DNA of 64,000 bases from Streptomonospora nanhaiensis (lineage in GTDB: Bacteria; Actinomycetota; Actinomycetes; Streptosporangiales; Streptosporangiaceae): assembly GCF_026642255.1 (NCBI RefSeq), contig NZ_CP113264.1, positions 1,426,001 through 1,490,000 of the forward strand. Reading direction: 5' to 3'. The notes under the pieces are model-generated. The model worked only from the letters and a program-made list of their open reading frames with translations. It was not told the origin of the DNA and made no database searches. The first letter of the stretch is position 1, and each line of letters begins with the position of its first letter. This document shows, piece by piece, positions 1-8,658 of this stretch. A program made the position numbers and the translations under genes.

Positions 1-1
1 C

Positions 2-406
2 ACCGCCGCCGGTGTCAGCTCGGAGTCGATGCGCGCGACGCTGCCCTGGATGATCCACCCCAACGAGCAGACCAGCGGTCGCCTCGTCGAGTTCCTCAGC
101 GGCCCGTCCGCGGAGGAGTGCGCCGAGCGCCGCGCCGAGGCCGAGTGGCTGACCATGGTGGCCCGCTACTGCCGCACGGGCACCACGCCCAACCCGCTCC
201 ACGGCGAGCAGTTCCGCGCCTGGGCGGACACGCCGGTCGCCGTGGCGACCGGATCGCACGATCCCTTCTTCTCCCCCGCGCGCCTGCACGGGCCGGCCCG
301 CCGGTTCCTGAACACCGGGGTCCACACGATCGAGGGCGCGGGCCACCTGTCGCTGTACGAGCAGCCCGAGAGGGTGTGCGAGCTGCTGCGCGGGCTCGAC
401 GCCTGA
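2..406 (+). CDS. Alpha/beta hydrolase, C-terminal part (5' end outside window)
   Basis: The reading frame is open at the left edge, so only the C-terminal ~134 residues are visible. They resemble the cap and final third of an alpha/beta-hydrolase fold enzyme. The segment VATGSHDPFF fits the strand-and-loop that carries the catalytic Asp, and EGAGHLSLYEQPE fits the loop with the catalytic His near the C-terminus. The nucleophile Ser lies upstream, outside the window, so substrate class cannot be judged. An ATG at position 29 is in frame, but it is internal to the fold and unlikely to be the true start. A hairpin follows the stop codon. Confidence 0.7.
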   Translation, partial: TAAGVSSESMRATLPWMIHPNEQTSGRLVEFLSGPSAEECAERRAEAEWLTMVARYCRTGTTPNPLHGEQFRAWADTPVAVATGSHDPFFSPARLHGPARRFLNTGVHTIEGAGHLSLYEQPERVCELLRGLDA

Positions 407-412
407 CCCGCC

Positions 413-440
413 CCCGTGGCGGCCTTCCGCCGCACACGGG
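413..440 (+). terminator. Hairpin after the alpha/beta hydrolase gene
   Basis: Two nested stems are visible: CCCGT at 413-417 pairs with ACGGG at 436-440, and inside it GGCGG pairs with CCGCC around a CCTT loop. It begins 7 nt after the stop codon. There is no T-tract, which is usual for high-GC actinomycete terminators. Confidence 0.5.
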
Positions 441-812
441 CGCGGCCCCGCCGCCGCGCTCCCGCCCCCCGCGCCAACGCGGCGGGCCGGACGTGTGAGC
501 CGCTTCCGCGTCCCCCGGTTCCGTCCGCCCGTCCTCCGGCGCCGCGCCGCCGAACGGACGGCCCCTCCGCGTGCCTCCGCCGTGCTCCCGGCCGACCTGC
601 GCGGCGCCGTCCTTTCAGGTTTTTCTGGTGTTTTTGATCTAAAAGAGCACAGTGTGGCAGGGATATTTATTTAAAACGGGATTGACGTCATTTCCTATGA
701 AATGGACGTGGGTGAATCTGTCTTTCCCGATGCGTATCCTTGCCCGGGGCCGCTCCGAGAACCCCGGTCCCGCCCGCGCGCCGAAAGCACCCGAAACACC
801 AGAGGGCAGTGC
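441..812 (+). promoter_or_regulatory. AT-rich upstream region of the BCCT transporter with an inverted repeat
   Basis: No gene is supported in this stretch. The last ~200 bp are clearly AT-richer than the surroundings. An inverted repeat, CATTTC (689-694) CTAT GAAATG (699-704), extends to ACGTCATTTC on the left and, after a one-base bulge, to ACGT on the right. It lies ~110 bp before the transporter start and next to a TTGACG hexamer (683-688). It could be an operator. No convincing -10 element was found at the correct spacing. Confidence 0.4.
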
Positions 813-2462
813 ATGTCGAAAAAACTGGCACACGTGCTCGGGCTCGACACGAACCCGACGATCTTCTTCACCTCCGCCGCACTGACCGTCGTCTTCGTGG
901 TGTGCGCCATCGTCTTCACCGACACGGTGGACACCGTCTTCGGCGCCGCCTCGCAATGGATCCTGACCCATCTCGGATGGCTCTACATCCTCGGGGTGAC
1001 GTCCTTTCTCGCCTTTCTCGTGTGGATCGCGTGCAGCCGCTACGGCGGTGTGCGGCTCGGCCCCCCGGGCAGTGCGCCGGAGTACGGCAACCTCGCCTGG
1101 TTCTGCATGCTCTTCGCGGCCGGGATCGGCAGCATCCTCATGTTCTGGGGCGTGGCCGAGTCCATCAGCCACTACGCGGACCCGCCTCAGGGCGACGTCG
1201 AGCCGGAGTCGGTGGAGGCGGCCAGGCAGGCCATGGGGTTCACGCTGTACCACTTCGGCCTGCACACCTGGACGATCTTCTGCCTGCCGGCGCTGGCCTT
1301 CGCCTACTTCGTGTACCGCAAGGGCCTGCCGTTCCGGGTCAGTTCGGTCTTCCACCCGTTCATCGGCGACCGGATCGACGGTCCGCTGGGAAGGACCGTC
1401 GACATCGTCGCGGTCCTCGGCACGCTGTTCGGCGTGGCCGTCACCATCGGCCTGGGGACCATGCAGATCAACAGCGGCCTCAACACGCTGTTCGGCATCG
1501 AGGAGAGCCGACTCACGCAGCTGGTCCTGATCGCCGTGGTCACGGCCGTCGCGGTCGCCTCGGTGGCCTCGGGGCTCGACGTCGGGATCAAGTGGCTCTC
1601 GCTGCTCAACGTCGTCCTCGCCGTCGCCCTGCTGGTGTTCGTCTTCCTGGCGTCCTCCCCGCTCTACCTGGCGAAGGGCACCATCGAGACCGTCGGCGTG
1701 TACCTGGAGCGGCTGGTCCCGCTGTCGTTCTGGAACGACACCTTCGGCAACACCGGCTGGCAGGGCGCCTGGACGGTCTTCTACTGGGCGTGGACCATCA
1801 CCTGGTCGCCGTTCGTCGGGATCTTCATCGCCCGTATCTCCAAGGGCCGCACCATCCGCGAGTTCGTGCTCGGCGTGCTCGTCCTGCCCACGGCCTTCAG
1901 CATCGTGTGGTTCGGCGTCTTCGGCCTGTCGGCCTTCGACATCGAGATGAACCGGGGCGGCGGGCTGGTGCGGGAGGTGGCCGTGGAGCAGGACATACCG
2001 GGCGCTCTGTTCGCGTTCCTGGAGCACTTCCCGATGGCCACGTTCGTCTCGGCCGCCTCGATCCTCATCGTGGTCATCTTCTTCACCACGTCCTCGGACT
2101 CGGCGTCCCTGGTCGTGGACATGCTGTGCTCGGGCGACGCCGTCACCCCGGTCCGGCAGCGGGTGTTCTGGGGTGTCACCGAGGGCGTGGTCGCCGCGAC
2201 GGTCCTCACCGCGACGGGCGTGGGCGGCCTGGACGCCCTGCAGCAGACGATCATCGTGTTCGGCCTGCCGTTCTTCGCGATCGGCTTCTTCATGATGGCC
2301 GGGCTCGTGCGCTCCCTCCGGGCGGAGGAGGGGGAGGGGGTCCGGCGGGCGCGCGACATCCCGCTCGCCACCCGGGCCCGCCGGATGGCCCGGCGCGACA
2401 CGAGGGGGGCCGTCCGCGCCCGGGTGCGCCGCGGGGGGACCGGGGCGCGGCGCGGCGGGTGA
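813..2462 (+). CDS. BCCT-family osmolyte transporter
   Basis: 549-residue polytopic membrane protein of the betaine/carnitine/choline transporter family, which imports trimethylammonium osmoprotectants with Na+ or H+. About 12 hydrophobic segments are visible. The family signature WTVFYWAWTITWSPFVG, followed by IARISKGRTIREF, is clear in the middle of the protein, as is the Gly-rich unwound helix GVAVTIGLGTMQINSGL. The ATG at 813 is chosen because it starts just before the first hydrophobic segment and has AGAGGG upstream; a longer frame from 702 would add an unlikely Arg/Pro-rich leader. The C-terminus is a short Arg/Gly-rich basic tail. Substrate cannot be told from sequence; betaine or choline is most likely. 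The gene stands alone. Confidence 0.92.
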   Translation: MSKKLAHVLGLDTNPTIFFTSAALTVVFVVCAIVFTDTVDTVFGAASQWILTHLGWLYILGVTSFLAFLVWIACSRYGGVRLGPPGSAPEYGNLAWFCMLFAAGIGSILMFWGVAESISHYADPPQGDVEPESVEAARQAMGFTLYHFGLHTWTIFCLPALAFAYFVYRKGLPFRVSSVFHPFIGDRIDGPLGRTVDIVAVLGTLFGVAVTIGLGTMQINSGLNTLFGIEESRLTQLVLIAVVTAVAVASVASGLDVGIKWLSLLNVVLAVALLVFVFLASSPLYLAKGTIETVGVYLERLVPLSFWNDTFGNTGWQGAWTVFYWAWTITWSPFVGIFIARISKGRTIREFVLGVLVLPTAFSIVWFGVFGLSAFDIEMNRGGGLVREVAVEQDIPGALFAFLEHFPMATFVSAASILIVVIFFTTSSDSASLVVDMLCSGDAVTPVRQRVFWGVTEGVVAATVLTATGVGGLDALQQTIIVFGLPFFAIGFFMMAGLVRSLRAEEGEGVRRARDIPLATRARRMARRDTRGAVRARVRRGGTGARRGG

Positions 2463-2531
2463 GCGGATCCGGGCGGGGGTCCCGCCCCGGCGGGCCGGCC
2501 GCCGCGCCCCGGGGTCGCGGTCGGCCGGAAC

Positions 2532-3236
2532 CTACGACGGGTCGTCGCGCGGGTCCTGGCCGACGGCCGGCAGGATCACCTCGTCCACGATCCGGGCCAC
2601 GTACTCCTCGTCGGGGAAGGCCTGGTGGTCCATGCCGTACTTGATCATCATGGCCTCGCCGATGTCGACGGTGAGGGGTGTGACCCGTGCGGGGTCGATC
2701 CGGCCCCGCCCGGCGTAGTGCTCGAGCACGGTGCGGGTGAAGCGACCGCCGCGCGCGTCGAACACCTCCTCCGTGAACCGCCTGTACAGGTCGGGGTGGT
2801 GCTGCGCCTCGGCGACCACGGCGAACATCGCCTGGCCGCGGGTGCCGTCGACCATGACGCCCCGCAGGAGCATGAGGGCGCGGACGAGGTCGCCCCGCAG
2901 GTCGTCGGCCCCGGGCGTGGGCACCTCCTGCGGGAGGGTGTGGTACATCGCGTCGATCAGGATGTCGCCGGGGGTGGGCCAGCGCCGGTACAGGGAGGTC
3001 TTCGCGGTACCGGCGCGGCGGGCGACGCCCTCCATGGACAGCCGGGAGAGGCCGACCTCGGCGGCCTCGGCGAGGACCGCCTCGTGGATGGCGTCGAGCA
3101 GTTCCCTCCCGCGCCTGCGCGTGGCCCGGGGCGCGTCCGGCCGCGTGCGGTCCCGCGCGCCCCCGCCCCCGGAGGGGGCCTCCTTGTGTCCGCCGGGGCG
3201 CTCCCCGGCCCGGTCCCGCGCCGCGTCGTCCGCCAA
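2532..3236 (-). CDS. TetR/AcrR-family transcriptional regulator
   Basis: 234-residue regulator. The N-terminal TetR helix-turn-helix is at about residues 67-87 (SMEGVARRAGTAKTSLYRRW), preceded by ~45 charged, disordered residues. The C-terminal two thirds is a helical ligand-binding and dimerisation domain with a TetR_C-like pattern. The start is a TTG at 3236, supported by AGGGGAGG five bases upstream; upstream in-frame codons run into a promoter region. It is divergent from the DUF418 gene, with a perfect operator-like palindrome between them at 3313-3334, so it probably represses that gene and itself. The inducer is unknown. Confidence 0.85.
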   Translation of the reverse strand: MADDAARDRAGERPGGHKEAPSGGGGARDRTRPDAPRATRRRGRELLDAIHEAVLAEAAEVGLSRLSMEGVARRAGTAKTSLYRRWPTPGDILIDAMYHTLPQEVPTPGADDLRGDLVRALMLLRGVMVDGTRGQAMFAVVAEAQHHPDLYRRFTEEVFDARGGRFTRTVLEHYAGRGRIDPARVTPLTVDIGEAMMIKYGMDHQAFPDEEYVARIVDEVILPAVGQDPRDDPS

Positions 3237-3312
3237 CCCTGCCTCCCCTGGCCGCTTCCGGCCGGGAATCGGTTTCCCAAACAAGAAACGGTGTCGTATC
3301 TTAAAAACGTCG

Positions 3313-3334
3313 TTGGATACGCCATCGTATCCAA
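3313..3334. promoter_or_regulatory. TetR operator candidate, perfect inverted repeat
   Basis: TTGGATACG (3313-3321), CCAT, CGTATCCAA (3326-3334): nine perfectly paired bases on each side of a 4-bp centre. A further GTATC half-site occurs at 3296-3300. It lies between the divergent TetR and DUF418 genes in the only AT-rich part of that gap. Confidence 0.75.
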
Positions 3335-3386
3335 TCCCCATCCACCTTGCCCCGCCCTGCCCCGTGCGGCGTGAACGGAGCTTCCC

Positions 3387-4598
3387 GTGTCCCTCCCACC
3401 TCCCCCCGGAACCACCGCCTCCGGCGGCGTCCCGCTCAGCCGGCGGTCCCTGGCGCCCGACCTGTCCCGCGGCGTGATGCTGCTGGTGATCGCCATCGTG
3501 CACGCCCACATCTTCCAGGAGATGGTCGGCGGCGACCCGCAGGCGCCGGGTGCGGCGTTCGACGCCGCCACCACGGTCTTCGTGATGACGTTCGCCGAGG
3601 GGCGCGGCTACCCCATGTTCGCCGCGCTGTTCGGCTACGGGCTCGCCCGGATCCACCTGCGCCGCGTGGCCGAGGGGCAGCCCTGGCCGCGGGTGCGCTC
3701 CCTGGTCCGCAGAAGGGGGCGCTGGCTGGTCCTCATCGGGGTCCTGCACACCGTCCTGCTCTTCTTCGGTGACATCATCGCCGTCTACGGGCTCATCGCC
3801 CTCATGTTCGCCGGGCTCCTCCACGTCGGCGACCGGAGGCTGCTCGCCCACGGGTTCACCTGGATGGCCCTCGGCACGCTGGTCTACGCCTTCCTCAACA
3901 CCCTCCCCTCCTTCACCGACCCCGCCGCCGGGGGAGGGGTCCTCACCGGGAGCCCGCTGGCGGACATGGTGACACGGCTGTTCACGTGGCCGGTCATGAC
4001 CCCGATGCTCCTGATGACGTCGGTGTTCCCGTTCGCCGTGGGGGTGTGGGCGGCCCGCCGCCGCGTCATGGAGGAGCCCGGTCTCCACCTCGGCCTGCTG
4101 CGCCGGAGCGCCTTCGCCGGCATCCCCGTCGCCGTTCTGGGGGGACTGCCGTACGGCCTGGCCTCGGCCGGGCTGTGGGAGACCGCCGGCGCGGCCGAGA
4201 CCGCTCTCGCCTGGCTGCACCTGCTCACCGGCTACGCGGGCGGCTTCGGCTACGCGGCGCTCATCGCCCTGCTCGCGGTCCGCCTCGGAGACCGGCGGGG
4301 CCCGGTGGTCCGGGCACTGGCGGCCACCGGCCAGCGCTCGATGACGTGCTACCTCCTGCAGTCGGTGGGGTGGTCCGTGCTGTTCGCGCCGTACGCGCTC
4401 GGCCTGGCGTCGGATCTCTCCGAGCTCGGCTCGGTCCTGGTCGGCGCGGCCGTCTGGCTGGCCACCGTGGTGATCGCCGACGTCATGCGGCGCACGGGGG
4501 CGCGCGGACCCGCAGAACGCCTCCTGCGGTGGGGCACCTACCGGGAGCCCCGCTCCGGCTCCGCGACCGTGACGGCGCAGGCGCGCTCCGGCGGCTGA
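3387..4598 (+). CDS. DUF418/YeiB-like integral membrane protein
   Basis: 403-residue membrane protein with about nine to ten hydrophobic segments. It shows the family's N-terminal pattern (RSLAPDLSRGVMLLVIAIVHAHIF, compare R-x-x-x-x-D-x-x-R-G-x-A-L-L-G-I) and the C-terminal DUF418 block around RSMTCYLLQS. DUF418 proteins are related to acyltransferase-3-type membrane proteins, but their biochemical role is not established. The start is GTG 3387 with GGAG upstream. It is divergent from the TetR gene and probably controlled by it through the palindrome at 3313-3334, which hints at a role in response to a small-molecule stress. The C-terminal ~25 residues are polar. Confidence 0.85.
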   Translation: MSLPPPPGTTASGGVPLSRRSLAPDLSRGVMLLVIAIVHAHIFQEMVGGDPQAPGAAFDAATTVFVMTFAEGRGYPMFAALFGYGLARIHLRRVAEGQPWPRVRSLVRRRGRWLVLIGVLHTVLLFFGDIIAVYGLIALMFAGLLHVGDRRLLAHGFTWMALGTLVYAFLNTLPSFTDPAAGGGVLTGSPLADMVTRLFTWPVMTPMLLMTSVFPFAVGVWAARRRVMEEPGLHLGLLRRSAFAGIPVAVLGGLPYGLASAGLWETAGAAETALAWLHLLTGYAGGFGYAALIALLAVRLGDRRGPVVRALAATGQRSMTCYLLQSVGWSVLFAPYALGLASDLSELGSVLVGAAVWLATVVIADVMRRTGARGPAERLLRWGTYREPRSGSATVTAQARSGG

Positions 4599-4665
4599 GC
4601 ACGGCTCGCGTCCGCCGCGGGAAAACCCGTGGAGGCCGCCGGTCGGGGTGCACGATGATGGTCCG

Positions 4666-5421
4666 ATGACCACTTCCGACGACGAGCGCTTCCTCGCCGC
4701 CACCGCCGACCGGCTCGCCTCCCTCCCCGCCGTGCGGGCCGTCGCCCTCGGAGGCTCCAGGGCCCAGGGCTCCCACCGGCCCGACAGCGACTGGGACCTG
4801 GCCCTCTACTACCGGGGCCGGTTCGACCCGCAGGACCTGCGGGACACGGGCTGGCCCGGCGAGGTCTCGGAGCTCGGGGACTGGGGCGGCGGCGTCTTCA
4901 ACGGCGGAGCCTGGCTGCGGATCGACGGACGGGCCGTGGACGTGCACTACCGCGACCTCGACGTCGTCGAACACGAGCTCGCCGAGGCGGGCGCGGGCCG
5001 GTTCCGGGTGGAGCCGCTCATGTTCCACCTGGTCGGCATCCCCAGCTACCTCGTCGTCGCCGAACTCGCGATCGGCCGCGTCCTCGTCGGGGACCTGCCC
5101 CGGCCCGACTACCCCGAGGCGCTGCGCCGGTCCGCGCCACCGGTCTGGCGCGGTCTGGCCTCCGCCACCCTGGCCTACGCCGAGCGCAACCACGCGCCCC
5201 GCGGCAGGGTCGCCCAGACCGCGGGCCTGGTCGCCCAGGCGGCCTCCCACACGGCGCACGCGGTACTGGCCGGCCGGGGGGAGTGGGTCACCAACGACAA
5301 GGAGCTCCTGGCCCGGGCGGGTCTGGAGGAGGTGGACCTCGTGGTGGCGGGGATGACGGCCGACCCCCAGGACCTCGTCGCGGGGGTGGCGGAGGCCGGC
5401 CGGATCCTCGCGACGGCCTGA
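4666..5421 (+). CDS. Nucleotidyltransferase-domain protein
   Basis: 251-residue protein with an N-terminal polymerase-beta-type nucleotidyltransferase motif: GGS at residues 29-31, then SDWD with Asp42 and Asp44 as likely metal ligands. The C-terminal half is helical. Proteins of this build include aminoglycoside-type nucleotidyltransferases and many uncharacterised ones, so the substrate is unknown. ATG 4666 is preferred over GTG 4648: a GATGAT hexamer (4654-4659) ends six bases before it, the leaderless-transcript arrangement seen repeatedly in this window. It converges with the BenE gene. Confidence 0.8.
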   Translation: MTTSDDERFLAATADRLASLPAVRAVALGGSRAQGSHRPDSDWDLALYYRGRFDPQDLRDTGWPGEVSELGDWGGGVFNGGAWLRIDGRAVDVHYRDLDVVEHELAEAGAGRFRVEPLMFHLVGIPSYLVVAELAIGRVLVGDLPRPDYPEALRRSAPPVWRGLASATLAYAERNHAPRGRVAQTAGLVAQAASHTAHAVLAGRGEWVTNDKELLARAGLEEVDLVVAGMTADPQDLVAGVAEAGRILATA

Positions 5422-5451
5422 GGCGGGGGGCGGCCGCGGCCGGCCCCCGCC
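5422..5451. terminator. Hairpin between convergent genes
   Basis: GGCGGGGG at 5422-5429 pairs with CCCCCGCC at 5444-5451, with further GC pairing in between. It sits immediately after the nucleotidyltransferase stop and before the 3' end of the BenE gene on the other strand. Confidence 0.5.
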
Positions 5452-5457
5452 GCGGGG

Positions 5458-6681
5458 TCACGCGCCCGGCCTCCGCCCGGGGGAGGCCTCCCCGCCGCGC
5501 GCTCCGCGCCGGGAGGCGGTCACCACCAGCGTCAGCACGCCCGCGACCAGGCCCCAGAACGCCGACCCCACCCCGAGCAGCGTGAACCCGGACGCCGTCG
5601 CCAGGAACGTCACCACCGCCGCCTCCCGGGACCGTTCGTCCGACAGCGCGGACGCCAGGGACCCCCCGATCGTCCCGAGCAGGCCGATCCCCGCGATCCC
5701 CAGGACCAGGGTGGCGGGCAGGGCGGCCAGCAGGGACGCCACCGTCGCCCCGAACACGCCGACGCACAGGTAGAAGACCCCCGCCCACACCCCCGCGAGG
5801 TAGCGGCGTTCCGGGTCGGGATGGGCCTGCGGACCGGTGCAGATGGCCGCGGTGATCGCCGCCAGGTTCATCCCGAAGCACCCGAACGGGGCCAGCACCA
5901 TGTTGGTGGCCCCGGTCCATCCGATCACGGGGGAGACCGGTACCCGGTAGCCGTCGCCGCGCAGGACCGCCACCCCGGGCAGGTTCTGGGACGCCATGGT
6001 CACCACGAACAGCGGCACTCCCACGCTCACCAGCACCTGCCACGAGAACTCGGGCACCACGAACACCGGAGCGGCGAGCGCGGGCCGCACCCCGCCCAGG
6101 TCCAGGGTCCCCCGTGCGGCGGCGGCCGCCGCGCCCGCGGCCAGGGACAGGATCACGGCGTAGCGCGGCAGCCACCGCCGGGACAGCAGGTACGCCGCGA
6201 ACATCGCGGCCACCACCGCGAAGTCGTCCTCCATGCTCGTGAAGAGGCCGACCCCGAACTGGAGCAGGACCCCGGCCAGCAGCCCCGCCGCGAGCGGGAC
6301 GGGGACCCGGTCCATCACCCTCTCGAACCAGCCGGTGACCCCGCTCAGGGTGATCAGGGCGGCCGAGAACAGGAACGCCCCGACGGCCTGCGCCATCGTC
6401 ACCCCGTCCAGGCCCACCGCCAGCAGCGCCGCGCCCGGCGTGGACCACGCGGTGACCACGGGGGCCCGGTAGCGCAGCGACAGCCCCACACAGGTCACCG
6501 CCATGCCCACGCCCAGGGCGAGCATCCACGAGGCGATCTCCCCGGAGGACGCCCCGGCGGCCTCGGCGGCGGTGAACACGATCGCCGCCGAGCTGGTCAC
6601 CCCGACCAGGACGGCGATCAGACCGGCGGCGACCGCGGGGACGGGGGCGACGCTTCCGATGCGGCGGGCGAGGGTTCTCAT
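5458..6681 (-). CDS. benE: Benzoate/H+ symporter, BenE family
   Basis: 407-residue, highly hydrophobic protein with about 12 membrane segments. The pattern matches BenE: an N-terminal PVPAVAAGLIAVLVGVTSSAAIVFTAA block, the conserved APVVTAWSTPGAALL in the second/third helix region, and MASQNLPGVAVLRGDGY followed by TGATNMVLAPFGCFGMNLAAITAAICTG. BenE proteins import benzoate or related aromatic acids with protons. No benzoate-degradation genes are nearby, so the real substrate is uncertain. The ATG at 6681 is chosen because the hydrophobic protein begins there; upstream codons in frame overlap the start of the divergent methyltransferase. Confidence 0.88.
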   Translation of the reverse strand: MRTLARRIGSVAPVPAVAAGLIAVLVGVTSSAAIVFTAAEAAGASSGEIASWMLALGVGMAVTCVGLSLRYRAPVVTAWSTPGAALLAVGLDGVTMAQAVGAFLFSAALITLSGVTGWFERVMDRVPVPLAAGLLAGVLLQFGVGLFTSMEDDFAVVAAMFAAYLLSRRWLPRYAVILSLAAGAAAAAARGTLDLGGVRPALAAPVFVVPEFSWQVLVSVGVPLFVVTMASQNLPGVAVLRGDGYRVPVSPVIGWTGATNMVLAPFGCFGMNLAAITAAICTGPQAHPDPERRYLAGVWAGVFYLCVGVFGATVASLLAALPATLVLGIAGIGLLGTIGGSLASALSDERSREAAVVTFLATASGFTLLGVGSAFWGLVAGVLTLVVTASRRGARGGEASPGRRPGA

Positions 6682-6806
6682 GGTCGACCATCCTGCCCGG
6701 CCGCCGTCCCGGGGCTGACTCCGGGGCGGGAGGAGGGCGGGGCCCGCCGCCGGGCGGCGACCGAAACCGGGTGGCCGCGGACGGGGCCGCCGGGGACGAT
6801 GGACCC

Positions 6807-7571
6807 ATGGAACGATCATTCGACGAACTCGTGGCCGAGGCCGAGGCCGAGCCCACGGAGGGCTGGGACTTCTCGTGGCTGGACGGCCGGGCCACCGAAC
6901 AGCGCCCCTCCTGGGGCTATCAGCGCACGATGGGGGAGCGCATGGCCTGCGCCTCCGCCGCCCTCGACATCGATACCGGGGGAGGCGAGGTGCTGGCCGG
7001 TGTCCCCGAACTCCCCAGGACGGCGGTGGCGACCGAGTCCTGGCCGCCCAACGTCGCCGCGGCCACCCGGCTGCTCCACCCGCGGGGCGTCGCGGTGGTC
7101 GCGACCGAGGACGGCCGCCCGCTGCCGTTCGCGGACGGCGCGTTCGACCTGGTGGTCTCCCGGCACCCCGTCGCCACGTGGTGGGAGGAGATCGCCCGCG
7201 TGCTCGCCCCCGGCGGCACCTACCTCTCCCAGCAGGTGGGGCCGGAGAGCGTGTTCGAGGTGGTGGAGTTCTTCCTGGGACCGCGCCCGGAGGAGGACCG
7301 CCGGTCCCGGCACCCGGACGACGCGCGCGAGGCGGCCAGGGCGGCCGGGCTCGACGTCGTCGACCTGCGCCTGGAACGGCTGCGCACGGAGTTCTTCGAC
7401 GTCGGCGCGGTCGTCTACTTCCTGCGCAAGGTGATCTGGATGGTGCCGGGGTTCACCGTCGACGCCTACCGGGAACGGCTCCTGGACATGCACGAGCACA
7501 TCCGGCGCGAGAGGGCGTTCACGGCGACCACGACCCGCTTCCTCGTCGAGGCCCGAAAGCCCCGGGGCTGA
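6807..7571 (+). CDS. Class I SAM-dependent methyltransferase
   Basis: 254-residue protein. SAM-binding motif I reads LDIDTGGGE (residues 53-61), followed by an acidic residue in EDGRPLPF (101-108), motif FDLVVSRHP (113-121) and RVLAPGGTYL (131-140), the usual order of a Rossmann-fold methyltransferase. The substrate is not evident. Start ATG 6807 has a GACGAT hexamer (6795-6800) ending six bases upstream and no Shine-Dalgarno, so the mRNA is probably leaderless. It is divergent from the BenE gene. Confidence 0.88.
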   Translation: MERSFDELVAEAEAEPTEGWDFSWLDGRATEQRPSWGYQRTMGERMACASAALDIDTGGGEVLAGVPELPRTAVATESWPPNVAAATRLLHPRGVAVVATEDGRPLPFADGAFDLVVSRHPVATWWEEIARVLAPGGTYLSQQVGPESVFEVVEFFLGPRPEEDRRSRHPDDAREAARAAGLDVVDLRLERLRTEFFDVGAVVYFLRKVIWMVPGFTVDAYRERLLDMHEHIRRERAFTATTTRFLVEARKPRG

Positions 7572-7585
7572 GGCCGCCCGCCGGC

Positions 7586-7628
7586 GGACCGGCCCCCGCG
7601 ACCGCGGTCCGGCGCGGAGGGCCGGTCC
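7586..7628. terminator. Hairpin between convergent methyltransferase and mhuD-like genes
   Basis: GGACCGGCCC (7586-7595) pairs with GGGCCGGTCC (7619-7628); the loop is itself GC-rich and partly paired. It occupies the gap between two convergent coding regions. Confidence 0.55.
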
Positions 7629-7634
7629 GGGGAC

Positions 7635-7997
7635 TCAGGCGCCGGCCCTGACGTGCTGGACGACCTCGAACCCCCAGATCTCGCTGCCGGTCGCGGCCGG
7701 TCCGCCCTGCCCGTGCCCGTGTCCTTTCGCCTCGCCGCTCCGACCCGCGTCGGCGGCGGCCTGGGCGTGCCCGTGCTTGAACGCCTGGCCGCCCACCCAG
7801 TTCTGGAAGTCCTCCTCGGAGCGCCAACGGGTGTACACCAGGTACTTGTCGGTGCCCTCGACCGGGCGCAGGAGCTGGAACTCCTCGAACCCCGGCTGGT
7901 TCTCCACCAGCCCGGCCCGCTTGGCGAAGCGCTCCTCCAGTGTGGCCCCGGCACCCTCGGGGACGGTCAGGACGTTGAACTTGACGACGCTGCTCAC
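7635..7997 (-). CDS. mhuD: MhuD/IsdG-type haem-degrading monooxygenase
   Basis: 120-residue protein of the antibiotic-biosynthesis-monooxygenase (ABM) fold. It reads like mycobacterial MhuD: VVKFNVLTVPEGAGATLEERF, then PGFEEFQLLRPV, YLVYTRWRSEEDFQNWVGG and a C-terminal EIWGFEVVQHV. Asn8 and the Trp in QNWVGG correspond to the substrate-shaping residues of the family, and KHGHAQ carries the expected haem-ligand His. Haem-degrading ABM proteins release iron from haem in the cytoplasm. Compared with MhuD there is an insert of about 16 residues ending HGHGQGG after the haem-ligand region. Start GTG 7997 has GGAGAGG six bases upstream. A weak iron-box half-site (8033-8043) lies upstream. Confidence 0.82.
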   Translation of the reverse strand: MSSVVKFNVLTVPEGAGATLEERFAKRAGLVENQPGFEEFQLLRPVEGTDKYLVYTRWRSEEDFQNWVGGQAFKHGHAQAAADAGRSGEAKGHGHGQGGPAATGSEIWGFEVVQHVRAGA

Positions 7998-8121
7998 GCG
8001 GCACCTCTCCACCGTTGACTTCGACCTTCACCGCCCAACCTAGGGCACCCCCCTCCCCGGCGCCGGTCGGCCCCGCGGCAACAGCCGACCGCGTCCCGCC
8101 CCCCCGGACACCCGGAGCGGG

Positions 8122-8553
8122 TCAGCCGAGAACCACCCGCCCCGAGGCGTCCACGCTCCACCCCGGGTTGTGCGCGACCTCCCACACCACCCCGTTGGGG
8201 TCCCGGACGTGCGCGTGGAAGATGCCCCCGAACTCGCCCCGCCGCGGGCTCTTGAGCACGGTCCCGCCCGCCGCGGCCATCGCGTCCACGGTCCGCCCGA
8301 CCTCCTCGGGGCCGTCGACGTTGTGCGACAGGGTCACCCCCGACAGCCCCGACGTCCCGGGCGGCAGTCCCAGGTCCCGGTCGAACTTCTCCGCGTCGAA
8401 GAGGCCCAGCACCTGCCCGGGCGCGACCTGGAAGAAGACGATCTCGTCCGGGACGTCCATGAGCGGCTCCCAGCCGAGTCCGTCACGGTAGAAGCGGCGG
8501 GCCGCGTCCAGGTCGGGGGTGGCGAGCGTGACGAAGTGGACCTGCTGCCTCAT
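8122..8553 (-). CDS. VOC (glyoxalase/bleomycin resistance) superfamily protein
   Basis: 143-residue protein with paired beta-alpha-beta modules typical of vicinal-oxygen-chelate proteins: [27 protein letters not shown] at the N-terminus and [18 protein letters not shown] at the C-terminus. Members include dioxygenases, glyoxalases and binding proteins, so the reaction cannot be assigned. The start at ATG 8553 is supported by GAGGAG seven bases upstream. It is in the same direction as the mhuD-like gene, about 125 bp upstream, which may indicate loose co-transcription. Confidence 0.82.
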   Translation of the reverse strand: MRQQVHFVTLATPDLDAARRFYRDGLGWEPLMDVPDEIVFFQVAPGQVLGLFDAEKFDRDLGLPPGTSGLSGVTLSHNVDGPEEVGRTVDAMAAAGGTVLKSPRRGEFGGIFHAHVRDPNGVVWEVAHNPGWSVDASGRVVLG

Positions 8554-8658
8554 GGCGTGCTCCTCGGATCTCGGTCGCGGGCTCCCCATCCTCGCGGATG
8601 CCGGCGCCGCGTCCCGTGCGCCCCGCCCGGTCGCGCTCCGGTACGGCGGGACGACCGC

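Noticed and set aside
639..2027. Long open frame on the minus strand opposite the BCCT gene
   Set aside because: It is a GC-driven mirror frame: no ribosome-binding site, no domain, and low-complexity Arg/Gly/Glu/His-rich text. The plus-strand transporter explains the region.
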